Shown here: positions 23,501-33,409 of the stretch, one piece after another | Layout: every line of letters begins with the position of its first letter | How positions within the stretch are numbered: the first letter of the stretch is position 1 | NCBI RefSeq assembly: GCF_947172395.1 | Contig: NC_069094.1 | Location: 952,501-1,016,500 of the forward strand | Source: Bicyclus anynana | Taxonomy: Eukaryota; Arthropoda; Insecta; Lepidoptera; Nymphalidae | Reading direction: 5' to 3' | Length of the DNA stretch: 64,000 nt | Notes under the pieces: model-generated | The model's input: the letters and a program-made list of their open reading frames with translations, nothing else | Told to the model about the DNA's origin: nothing | Databases searched by the model: none | Made by a program: the position numbers and the translations under genes

Positions 23501-26500
23501 ATATTAGTGTGATATGGAGTTGAAATCAACAGGACACCAGTCACCACGCTGGTGCTGTTCCAATGAGGTTTGGCGGGAGAAGGTCGATATTGTAAAATTC
23601 ACGGCTGCATTATTAGGTGTTAAGTAATAATAATAACCGGGACCGTGTTCTCCGAGGCTCTGGGGTATAATACTTCCAACTCCGGACTGAGAATTTTTAC
23701 TGAAAATATCGCAGAAGAAAGAAAAGCTCAGTTGGTTATTCCATGACCCATCCAGGACCTCGTGATCCAAAGTCACATAGGCCAACCACTGGACCAACGA
23801 GCCAGTTAGAATTGTTGATCAATCTGTTGATTGAATTTATGAAAGCTTCATATTCATAAGAATGAGTAACCTATCCCTTACTAGTTACAAGATATTCGTC
23901 TATTACACAAGTAAACACGATTTTTGAGTCTGAGTTCTGTGGTGCTGATTTAGATTAATAATGTCTAACTTAACAATAAAAAAATACTTTTATTTGATAA
24001 AGTTTGCTTTTGTAGCAACCAGAACGCAATTTCTAATTTTAAGAAAATCTTATTTTTTTAATTCAGTAGAATACAAAGGCAAGAAAAAGAACTTTAATTT
24101 ATATGTTAATCACCTTTATTTACAAAGAACAATAAAGATAAATCTCCAAATACATAAAAAGAATCAGTAAGAAACTTTAGAAATGAATATTTTTTGTTTT
24201 TCTTCTGTGTGAGTAGGAACCTTCTCGTATTAGACTCCAAATGTAGTCACCCATCATATTCTCATTATATTGTCCTTGATAACGTTGTTCAAAGTTTATC
24301 ATATCTTGGTGAAAGCGTTCTCCTTGCTCTTCTGAGTATGCCCCTAAGTTATCTTTAAACTGGTCTAAGTGAGCATGTAGCATATGTACTTTAAGGGACA
24401 TTCTGCATCCCATGAGTTTGAAATTCTCAAGCATATTAGAAATGAGCTCTTTATAATTTGCAGCTTTTTTATTGCCAAGAAAGCCATGGATCACTGCTTT
24501 AAGGCTGAGCCACGCTTGTTTTTCGTGAGCGTTCAGTAGCTCTGGGAATTTTTCACTGGCCATTATTTTCTTAATTTGTGGACCGACGAAAATACCAGCT
24601 TTAACTTTAGCCTCTGAAAGTTTAGGGAAAAAACTCTTTAAGTATTCAAAAGCTGGAGAATCTTGACGAAGAGCCTTCACAAATTGCTTCATGAGGCCTA
24701 ATTTAATATGCAATGGAGGCATCAAAATATGATCGGCCTTCACAATCGGTTCATTCTTGACATTATGTTTTCCTATCTGGAACTCGATCCGTTCTGGCCA
24801 TAACTGCTGCTTGTAGTGAAGTGTGTCAGCTCTACTGTCCCATAAGCAAAGATAGCATGGATATTTAGTGTATCCGCCTTGCATACCCACCAGAAAACCT
24901 ACCATCTTGAAATCCCCTATAACTGGCCAAGCATACTCTTCATACTTTAAAGTTTGAAGCACCATTTTAACGCTTTCGTAATTTTCTTTGAGCATTGCAG
25001 AATGAGCCAAAGGTAGTGATGGAAATTTATTTCCATTGTGAAGGAGGACTGCTTTTAAACTTTTTGTAGAGCTGTCGATGAAAAGACGCCACTCAGAAGA
25101 AACACAAGGGATTCCGATCGCATCAAATAAACCTTTCACGTCATTGCAATAACACAGTCCGTCTTTCTTTGTAAAAAATCCAGAAAATATTTCATGACGC
25201 TTTCTTTGATCACTTATATTAACATCCTGCTTGAGCAAATTCCACTGTTTTAGCCGTGAAGCTAATATTTCTGCTTTAATTTTAGGTAGGTTTAAGTCTC
25301 TTACTAAATCATTAAACTCTTCTGAATTAATAAGATGTGGTTCAACAGACACTGATTTGATTAAGAATTCGCTGCCTTCGCTACTACTACAATCTTGTGA
25401 TAGCGGGAGCTCTTCCTTCAAATTGGAACGAGAAGGCACAGGAAAATGTTCACTGTGGGGTACCGGAGCGGTTGTTGATGGCAATTCTGGGTACTGAATC
25501 TTTTTGGCATTTTTGCCAGCCCGACGCTTACGTGGATTGACAAGACAAAAGTAGCAATCACTGATGTGATTAGTGGGCTCCCTCCATATTCTTGGTACTG
25601 CAAACTTCATACTTTTTTTTTCTCCTCGATACCAAGCTGAAAAAAAATAACATACATATAAACGTATATACATATACACACAGGTTATAACATATCGTAC
25701 TTTTCTTGCGATTAGTATCCTTGAAAGTTATGATGTACTCTCTTACCTTCTAATGTGTTTTTGCAGTAACTACATGAGAATTTAGGTGCCCATATTTTAT
25801 CTTGACTTCGAATGGGAAGATTAAAATAAGCTTCATAAGCTTCACAGAGTTTTACATTTGACGACAAACTGAATTTCATAGCTCTTACTTTAATGAATTC
25901 GCCGCAAATATAACAAAAAGAGTTAACGTCATTTTTACACTTTTTGGAAGCCATTTTAGATTTCGCGCCACACAAATAACGTCGTTTCTTGGTAATGCTC
26001 ACGCGCATACTACCGAGACTACCTGCCGGTCCCCGCTTCACACCTGTAACCCCCCACCAACTCCGTCTCTAGCGTGTTAAAACCCTTGCACCTCAAACTG
26101 TCTGCCAAAATATTAAAATATTTATTTTTCATCGTAAATTGTACAAAAGCAAACTTTATTTGCAATGAACGAAGTTTCTGGTTACTTTTAGTTGTAAAAA
26201 ATCAGAAAATATTAATTTAATAACAAACCCAAAAAAATTTTTTTTTTTTGTTGACTTGTGTTATAGACGAGAGCTTGTCTATCCCATACCTATATATAGC
26301 CAACTAGCGGACGCCCGCGACTTCGTCCGCGTAAAAATTGATGTAAACTTCTCTACCTCTACCTTACCCTGCTCGTAAACCTACCCAACCCTACCCTATC
26401 CTACCCTACCCCTACCTTACTCCTACCCTACCGCTAACGCTAACCCTTCCCTCCCCCCACCTTACCCTACCCGTAACCTATCCATACCCTATCCTACCCT

Positions 26501-29500
26501 ACCCCTAATCTACCCCTACCCTACCCCTACCTTACTCCTACCCTACCACTAACCCTAACCCTTCCCTACCCCTACCTTATCCCTACCCTAACCCTACCCT
26601 ACCCGTATCCTACCCCTACCCTGCCCGTACCCTACCCCCACCCTACCCTACCCTATACGTTCCATATCCTTCCCCTACCTCTACCTTGCCTCTACCCTAC
26701 ACTACCCCTACCTTATCCGTACCCTACCGTACCCTACCCTACACTTTCCCTAAATTACCCCTACCCTACCTCTATCCTACCCCTTCCCTAACTCTATCCT
26801 ATCCCTACCCTCAGCAAAATTGGTCCAGCCTTTTGTGCGTGGTGCTATGACCAAAAGACTATAATTTCCCAAGCGACTTCTATGCTAATACTATAAAGAG
26901 GTAAAGTTTGTGTGGTTGTCGGGGGTAATCTCTGGATCTACTGGACCGATTTGGAAAATTCTTTTACCAATAGAAAGCTACATTATTTGCGAGTGTCATA
27001 GGCTATGTTTGGTCCTCATATTCATACGGGAACGGGAACCACGTAATTGAAACCGCGGGGCGTCATATAGCGGCATTTCTGCGACTCTCAGAAATTTTGT
27101 ATTATCTCCGAAACTATATAACTAATTAACATACTGTAAAGGGCAAATCTTATCTCTATAATATCCTTGTGATTATTAAATCATTTATTTTGATAAGGAT
27201 TTAAGTTTAGTTGTGTAAATAATGTCGTAAACCTTAGTTTAAAATTTAAATAATTTATTAAAGTACTAAAGGTACTATATCTGCTAAAATATAAAAGATA
27301 GATATATGGTGTCGCGGACTTTTTTGTAGAACTTTTAAAGGTTCAAAAAGCCTCCATACATTTATTTCAGTTATACGCAATGGTTGAGGCAGCGCATGCG
27401 AATAAGTAAGTTTTTTGGTCTGACCTGTAAGAGAAAACCCGCGATATCTCAGTAGTTATATATGATAGAAATATAAAATATAGCCTATAGCACTCCCCGA
27501 TAACGTAGCATTCTACTGGTGAAAGAATTTTTAAAATCGGTCCAGTAGTTCCGAATATTACCCCATTTCAAAAAATTGTTACAAACTTACAAACTTACAA
27601 ACTTACAAACTTTACCTCTTTATAATATTAGTATAGATAACTAGTAACGTATTCTACTTGGAAGATTGAGGGTCTGGACCTTTGTTACTTAGGTACCTCC
27701 CAAACCCAAAGCCATGGTACTAACTCATGGAGGGACACTAAGCTGAAAAAACTTTTAGCTTTCATAAAATTATGAAGGTTCTAGCAACACAATAAAATAA
27801 CGGGCGGGAAAACAGAAAAATAAAAATATTTCAAAAACCTAATGAAAGAATATAATCACCACATCGTCTCCGCGTGCATTTGAATACCAACTTTGAGAGC
27901 GTCTTCGTACTTTTCTTCTGCCATTTCTGTTTCACCTGCTTGGTCTACATCAAAAATGTCATTAAGGCTGTTGAAGTAGCTTTGCAGGTTTCTGTACTGG
28001 TAGCCGAGGCAGCCGCTCATGATGACGACAAAGAGCAGGGCCGCCATGGCGCGGGCCGTGGCGAGCCACCATAACAAGTAGCATACTATTCGGCCAACAT
28101 TCGCAACAGCACTCTTGTCCTGGACATCCGGCCATGCTGTTACCACTGCTACAAACGTTCCATCTGCGGGGATACTTCTTTATTAGCTGACTATGACAAA
28201 GCTAAAAGGGAGGATGTATTAATATTTAATATAGGACTCAAAGGTGATTACAAAAATAAGAAAACTAATGGCGAGCAAAGGTTATGATTCACAACACTTG
28301 TCAGGACACACAGATCAAACTGTAACCAAAATAAGACTCTAGAATGGCAGAGAATGATTTTGAGTGTAGTCACGCACTTGTGAACGATGTATGTAGGGTT
28401 CAAGGTACCTTTGACTGTTAACAAACACTCCCCTTTTCCACTCAAGTCACTCTCCCCGCCTATCCCAAGTAAACCATTAAGAATTACACAACAAGAGATG
28501 TGGACGGCTCGAACGCCACGAGCACACTGAAGCCAACACGAGATCGAACGACGTCATATCCGTCACAGACTACTATTTTTGTATTTAAGTTACGCCGTAT
28601 CAAAATCGGTTCAGTAATTTAGACCAAATTACTGAACCGATTTTGATCACTAGGAGTCAAACGATTTGTCATGTAGGTAAGGTACCTATGTCTATATGGT
28701 TATAAATGTTGTTGACAACAACGTTGGCAACTAGAAAGCCTAGCCTTTGTAAACCAGCGGAGATTTTGGTTATGACGTAAGAGGAGCTTAGAAAAGCTTT
28801 ATTTTCAAATTGTCGACCAAAATATCCTAAGTAGATAAGTGTAGGTATTTTTATCATCTTGAAAAAAGGGTTGAATTCAGTTTTTTTTTACGGCAGGTAG
28901 GTATCGTTTTTCCATGCGTTGTTCTCCGTTGAGATACGAATATTTTGACTGATATTTTGATTAAGTCTATTCTTAGTCTTCTCGTATACCTATATGACGA
29001 AGTGTTGAGTATCGTTGTTCGTTGGATAGGTTAGATATAGATTGTGAGTGTGACAGCACCATTTTTTAATTTATATATTTTCTACGGAACTCGACATGCA
29101 CTTTTTATAATATTAATTTATAATTTAGATAAAATACGAGTATACTCACCTGTACGAATAGCTTGTACTACTCCCTGGTAGCCATAAGAGAGCATCGCGC
29201 TGCAAATATTCATCACGAAGGCCATCGAATACACAGTGCTGTGTCTAATCATCCGCCTCTCAACTTCGGGGTCGTTGTAGACCTTCTTCAGCGAGACACA
29301 CAGTGTATACAATACGTCCTTGACATTCCCTTTGTAGTATCTTATTATGAAGTAGTAGCTGGTTAGCAACGGCTGGGAAAAGCTGACGAGCGTCATGTCA
29401 GCTCGTTGCTTTTCCGTCAAGTTTGTCTGCGTGAAGATAGCCCCGACCTCATTCGCGACGGACAGTAAAACCAAGACAGTGACACATGTTTGTATGTATT

Positions 29501-29633
29501 TATACACAGGCTTATTACTGCTCTCATACCAGCTCACGCATCCCGGCAACCCACCGATCGTTAACAGCTTGCCTACTTTGGAGAAGTATATTGATGTTTT
29601 ATTGGGATTGCAATTGTGGGTCGAGGAATCCAT
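17523..29633 (-). CDS. Odorant receptor, gene 1 of a tandem pair
   Basis: This is a seven-transmembrane insect odorant receptor, expected in antennal neuron dendrites as a ligand-gated channel with Orco. Seven exons on the minus strand: 29150-29633, 27860-28163, 23185-23281, 22334-22441, 21568-21675, 17797-17856 and 17523-17564. They join in frame to 400 residues. Family signs are the N-terminal YFSKVGKLLTIGGLPG, the loop EVERRMIRHSTVYSMAF, the exon DGTFVAVVTAWPD, and the conserved C-terminal path SGWQHCQG, RQLLVLAMSQAQ, RHVVIRSFGIMEVSY and IVKSSYSAFSILY. All junctions are GT-AG except intron 4, whose donor reads GAG then GCAAGT. Intron 2 holds a transposon-like gene and a Helitron, and intron 5 two SINEs. 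The receptor call is strong; the ligand is unknown. Confidence 0.88.
17895..18192 (+). repeat. tRNA-derived SINE, family B
   Basis: The head GCATTCGTGGCGCAGTGG and the box GGTTCGATCCC are Pol III A- and B-box-like. Then come a CTGGCTGGTGGGAG body, GCGATTTAGCGTTCCGGTAC, and a tail GCTAACTTGTAAAGAATAAA. It resembles the butterfly SINEs called Metulj, a name I give from memory and tentatively. It lies in odorant receptor 1 intron 5. Confidence 0.8.
18196..20770. other. Repeat-rich intron DNA of odorant receptor 1
   Basis: No exon is seen. At 18420-18690 is a GC-richer block with decayed inverted halves. Around 18900-19985 are fragments of the type GGGTTCCGTAGG, CAGTCGGGAC, and CCGACTCGCACTTG that are common as old LINE 3' ends in Lepidoptera. 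The rest is AT-rich. Confidence 0.4.
20775..21093 (+). repeat. tRNA-derived SINE, family B, full length
   Basis: CTCTGTGGCGCAGTGGTATG at the head, a damaged B box (GGGTTGGATTCCCG), then the shared body and the GGGCTAACTTGTAAACAATA tail with a poly(A) run. It is in odorant receptor 1 intron 5. Confidence 0.8.
21236..21362 (+). repeat. Dispersed repeat, family E copy
   Basis: Contains CATCGATACGAT, GCGTTAGATCGTTGAT, GACAGAGAGGTAACGTCTTG and GCGAGGCAGGTCCTTCTAT. The same order recurs at 53660-53790 on the same strand, and inverted at about 34905-35035. It has no ORF and the class is unknown. Confidence 0.55.
22003..22262 (+). repeat. Dispersed repeat, CTAGAAGATGCCTAT family
   Basis: Shares CTAGAAGATGCCTAT, a GGGAAAAC(G/A)G block, GGCATTC(T/C)A and CGCAGT with 47216-47530. 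It is probably a LINE 3' fragment. It lies between odorant receptor 1 exons 5 and 4. Confidence 0.5.
22579..22650. repeat. Two adjacent short hairpins
   Basis: The first is 22579-22594 with 22599-22614 (CATGTCAGCC..., one mismatch, loop ACTA). The second is 22621-22633 with 22638-22650 (TATCGTAATTACC, exact, loop CATA). They lie in odorant receptor 1 intron 3. Confidence 0.65.
23347..23512 (-). mobile_element. Truncated small Helitron
   Basis: On the minus strand it starts TCACACTAATATTATAAAGG and runs into the CGCGGGAACCATGGATTTTTCC block, then breaks off before the CTAG end. It is in odorant receptor 1 intron 2, next to exon 3. Confidence 0.55.
23997..26159 (-). mobile_element. Candidate DNA transposon with exact 18-bp terminal inverted repeats
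   Basis: ATAAAGTTTGCTTTTGTA at 23997-24014 is matched exactly, inverted, at 26142-26159. The pair brackets the two-exon gene 24177-25954 and little else (180 bp on each side). TTG lies just outside both ends, so a 3-bp target duplication is possible. The sequence shows the repeat; that it marks the ends of a mobile element is inference. It sits in odorant receptor 1 intron 2, in the same direction as the receptor. Confidence 0.55.
24177..25954 (-). CDS. Uncharacterised cysteine-rich protein, possible DDE-type transposase
   Basis: Two exons (25747-25954 and 24177-25636) join in frame to 555 residues without a stop. The N-terminus has paired cysteines CYIC, CSYC and CYFC, which fit a zinc-binding module, then an acidic, Ser-rich linker. 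The rest resembles a protein family I recall as having many unnamed copies in arthropods. Features: RLFIDSSTKSLKAVLLHNG, VIGDFKMVGFLVGMQGG followed by YPCYLCLWDSRAD, LMPPLHIKLGLMK, and AYSEEQGERFHQD. An Asp after a beta-strand-like run, a second Asp in GDFK before a CxxC, and a late Glu could be a DDE triad with a zinc insert, as in some DNA transposases; this is inference. An upstream in-frame Met would add 29 residues. The flanking 18-bp inverted repeat supports a mobile origin. No function is proven. Confidence 0.7.
26304..27637 (-). mobile_element. Non-autonomous Helitron with minisatellite, copy A (1334 bp)
   Basis: On the minus strand it begins TCTATACTAATATTATAAAG, preceded by A, and ends GCGGACGAAGTCGCGGGCGT then CCGCTAG, followed by T. 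The last bases form a GCGGACG/CGTCCGC hairpin. About 480 bp is a degenerate (CCCTAC)n minisatellite. Copy B at 29786-31127 looks identical except for one extra 8-bp GTTTGTAA unit. It is in odorant receptor 1 intron 2. It encodes no protein. Confidence 0.8.
28599..28647. repeat. Perfect 22-bp hairpin in odorant receptor 1 intron 1
   Basis: ATCAAAATCGGTTCAGTAAT plus TT is followed by loop AGACC and its exact complement. The arm resembles the AATCGGTTCAGTA phrase common in local transposon tails, so it may be a folded TE remnant. Confidence 0.75.
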
Positions 29634-29700
29634 TTTTATTCTAAATATGGTGAGCTTCTGTTTTTGAATTCTCCTATACCTGAAATAGTTTCCGGTTAGC

Positions 29701-29785
29701 CAGTGGCGGATTTAGAAATATGCCGCCGCCCAGTAGGCTATTAAAGTTTTTCCTCTGAAATTCGATACCGTAGTTCGCAATCATA
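29701..29785 (+). mobile_element. 5' part of a CAGTGGCGGA MITE, split by Helitron copy B
   Basis: CAGTGGCGGATTTAGAAATA then TGCCGCCGCCCAGTAGGCTA and a TTCGCAATC block, matching the start of the full copy at 34315-34634. The remainder appears after the Helitron (TTGCCGCCCTCTACAATCTG near 31255). Confidence 0.6.
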
Positions 29786-31127
29786 TCTATACTAATATTA
29801 TAAAGAGGTAAAGTTTGTAAGTTTGTAAGTTTGTAAGTTTGTAAGTTTGTAACAATTTTTTGAAATGGGGTAATATTCGGAACTACTGGACCGATTTTAA
29901 AAATTCTTTCACCAGTAGAATGCTACGTTATCGGGGAGTGCTATAGGCTATATTTTATATTTCTATCATATATAACTACTGAGATATCGCGGGTTTTCTC
30001 TTACAGGTCAGACCAAAAAACTTACTTATTCGCATGCGCTGCCTCAACCATTGCGTATAACTGAAATAAATGTATGGAGGCTTTTTGAACCTTTAAAAGT
30101 TCTACAAAAAAGTCCGCGACACCATATATCTATCTTTTATATTTTAGCAGATATAGTACCTTTAGTACTTTAATAAATTATTTAAATTTTAAACTAAGGT
30201 TTACGACATTATTTACACAACTAAACTTAAATCCTTATCAAAATAAATGATTTAATAATCACAAGGATATTATAGAGATAAGATTTGCCCTTTACAGTAT
30301 GTTAATTAGTTATATAGTTTCGGAGATAATACAAAATTTCTGAGAGTCGCAGAAATGCCGCTATATGACGCCCCGCGGTTTCAATTACGTGGTTCCCGTT
30401 CCCGTATGAATATGAGGACCAAACATAGCCTATGACACTCGCAAATAATGTAGCTTTCTATTGGTAAAAGAATTTTCCAAATCGGTCCAGTAGATCCAGA
30501 GATTACCCCCGACAACCACACAAACTTTACCTCTTTATAGTATTAGCATAGAAGTCGCTTGGGAAATTATAGTCTTTTGGTCATAGCACCACGCACAAAA
30601 GGCTGGACCAATTTTGCTGAGGGTAGGGATAGGATAGAGTTAGGGAAGGGGTAGGATAGAGGTAGGGTAGGGGTAATTTAGGGAAAGTGTAGGGTAGGGT
30701 ACGGTAGGGTACGGATAAGGTAGGGGTAGTGTAGGGTAGAGGCAAGGTAGAGGTAGGGGAAGGATATGGAACGTATAGGGTAGGGTAGGGTGGGGGTAGG
30801 GTACGGGCAGGGTAGGGGTAGGATACGGGTAGGGTAGGGTTAGGGTAGGGATAAGGTAGGGGTAGGGAAGGGTTAGGGTTAGTGGTAGGGTAGGAGTAAG
30901 GTAGGGGTAGGGTAGGGGTAGATTAGGGGTAGGGTAGGATAGGGTATGGATAGGTTACGGGTAGGGTAAGGTGGGGGGAGGGAAGGGTTAGCGTTAGCGG
31001 TAGGGTAGGAGTAAGGTAGGGGTAGGGTAGGATAGGGTAGGGTTGGGTAGGTTTACGAGCAGGGTAAGGTAGAGGTAGAGAAGTTTACATCAATTTTTAC
31101 GCGGACGAAGTCGCGGGCGTCCGCTAG
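29786..31127 (+). mobile_element. Non-autonomous Helitron with minisatellite, copy B (1342 bp)
   Basis: It runs from A|TCTATACTAATATTATAAAG to CGTCCGCTAG|T. It carries five GTTTGTAA units (copy A has four), and the same internal CTTTACCTCTTTATAGTATT block, then a (GTAGGG)n-type minisatellite at about 30620-31070. It lies just upstream of odorant receptor 1 and is inverted relative to copy A. Confidence 0.8.
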
Positions 31128-31309
31128 TTTATTACATTTTTCAATAACTTTGTTTATTTAATAGGTAGGTAAGTAGGTACGTATAGGTCTTTAAGTTTAA
31201 AAAAAAAGTAGTATTTTCACTTTATTTCTGAAATGCAAAACTATATGGGACAACTTTGCCGCCCTCTACAATCTGATGGATTTGATGCTCAAGACCATAG
31301 TCTTTAGAA

Positions 31310-31860
31310 CAGTGGCGTAGCTTGCCTTGGAGGGGCCCTGTAAATCGAGCGGCAAATCTCACAAATCTCTTTAGCAGTTTTTTTCTCCGGGAATTATGCT
31401 TTCACACTTATGGGGCCTCTGTAGTTCGTGCCCCGTATCATTGATTCATTGATACGACTGATACAGTGGTAGCTACGCCCCTGGCAGTGGCGTAGCGTGC
31501 CTTGGAAGGGCCCTGTATCAAAATTACGGTGCCCAAATAAAGGGTAAAAATTTCTCACAACAGAAACAGAAATGTTTGCCTAAAACAAATATGACAGCGA
31601 CTTAACAAAGGTAGGATGTTTCAACTTTTGGGCATACGCTTTAAACTCGAGAAAAAAGAAATTGTTTTTTCATTTTTTGTCATTTCTGAATTACAATTCC
31701 ATAGGCAGCTTTTATGTACGCTTTTTTTTCGGGAGGCACCAGATTCAGTGAGATTGTGGTTTAGGTAAATACCTACTTTACTTATTTTCGCTTTTACTCG
31801 TAAGGGGCCCTTGTAGTCCGGGGGCCCCGTATCATAGATACGGCGGTAGTTACGCCCCTA
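31310..31860. mobile_element. Two adjacent hAT-like MITE copies (CAGTGGCGTAGC ends)
   Basis: Copy one is 31310-31483 (CAGTGGCGTAGCTTGCC to GTAGCTACGCCCCTG); copy two is 31485-31860 (CAGTGGCGTAGCGTGCC to GGTAGTTACGCCCCTA). Both have GGGGCCCTGTA-type inner repeats. A third, inverted, copy is at 33886-34256. The CAG ends suggest hAT, not proven. Confidence 0.6.
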
Positions 31861-33037
31861 CTTATTCCTCTGAAGCGTAGAAGTTTTCGATTAGATAAGA
31901 CGCAAGACCTATGAGTTCAAAGAGCTTGCTACTGCATCTACTACACCTACTCGTAGTAGTAGACTTTGCTATATAAACAAGCGTCTGGTAGAACCGAGCT
32001 TGAGCACTGTTTTTATATATGTTTTCTTAGCAAGAAGTACCTACTTATCAAGGAAAACTTACTGGAATTTACACAAATTATACTGATATCATAAAGTAAA
32101 TCATATTCCTAAAACTATGAATAAATAATTAACAACTTATAATTACTTAAATGTAAACCAATTAATACATTGTAATGATAGGTTTCATTTTATGCCTTTT
32201 CCTACTATATGACATAGGTACCTACTCGTACATACGTGCAATTACAAGTTGCAAACTTGGTATATGAATTCATAAGTTGATCATGCGATTGATTCCATAA
32301 GGAATAAGTAGGTATATACTAATTTTAAAGAGGAAAGAAAATATTTCGTTGTTTGAATTGAATTGAATAGGCTCCTGCCTAATACTTACTGAAAAGATTT
32401 GAAAAATTCTTTAACTGTTGGGAACAAGTTGTGAAGCTACACTATCCACGAGAGGCTATATTTTATTCCTCTATTCCAACGGGAACAAGAACTACGTGGA
32501 TGAAATCGCTTGGCGTCTGGTAGTTATTAAGGTTTAAAGACGCGCGTAATATGGTACATAAATATTTACGTACCTCCTGTTTTTATACAACTTACATAAG
32601 CTTACCTTTAATAACTTTTAAGTATCTATACTTATTTTTAGTAAGTAAGTATACTTACCTAACACAATACACTTTAAAATTCTTTTTTAAGTTTGGTAGG
32701 TAGGTACTTAATAGGTACAAGTACATAAGTAAGTAAGTATAGGATTTATTCAATAAAACACATTGTACTTAATGCAACTCTATAATTTACTGTGCAATTA
32801 AATAGCTACTATGCATTCAATGAATAGTATTTAAATAAATCGTAGCGCGGTTATTACGTATTCCAATGAATTTCGTTGAAAATTAATGGACAATAGATTT
32901 TAATATACTTAATTTAATAAGCATCGATGGTAGATATGTAATTTAACTAATAAATAAATTGATCAAGCTTATGCGTATGATATTCTTTACTTGGCAGCGG
33001 CGAAGACTTCATACAGGCAGATTCCCTCCGGTTTATG
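31861..33037. other. AT-rich intergenic DNA between the two odorant receptors
   Basis: No gene seen. A GTAAGTAAGT/TACTTAC-rich patch lies at 32635-32745 and a stray Helitron-type tail near 32395-32525. Short ORFs are noise. Confidence 0.4.
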
Positions 33038-33205
33038 CAGGTTTTCTGACCATGTTTTTCCCTTACTGTTTGAGACACGTGATATTTAATTTCTTAAAAT
33101 GCACATATCGCAAAAGTTGGAGGTGCATGCCCCGGATCGGATTCGAACCTATGCCCTCCGAATAGACGGCAGAAGTCATGTCCACTGGGCTATTTCGGCT
33201 CTACA
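33038..33205 (-). repeat. tRNA-derived SINE, family A, 3'-truncated
   Basis: Antisense GATTCGAACC B-box-like motif, CAC(G/A)TGATATTTAATTTCTT block, and the CCCAGTGGACATGAC head on the minus strand. It lies just beyond the last exon of odorant receptor 2. Confidence 0.7.
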
Positions 33206-33409
33206 CGGCTATGAGTCGGATAACTGGGCATTATCAGATGATCAAAATGCCATTTCTATAAGGAAAATCGTCATCATTAATATATTATTCCGGAGCCGGG
33301 AGCGAAAATATTATAACTTTTTGGACATCACATGAAAATATATTTGGTAGGAATATCATTGGTCGGTAGGTACAGGCGACAATTCCAGGAGATCTTTGTG
33401 ATGTGGATT

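Noticed and set aside
26390..26815. Possible telomeric repeat tract
   Set aside because: Units are CCCTAC-like and irregular, not the insect CCTAA telomere unit, and the tract is bounded by Helitron ends at three loci.
26304..31127. Large inverted segmental duplication around odorant receptor 1
   Set aside because: Similarity stops exactly at the A|TC and CTAG|T Helitron ends on both copies, so two insertions explain it.
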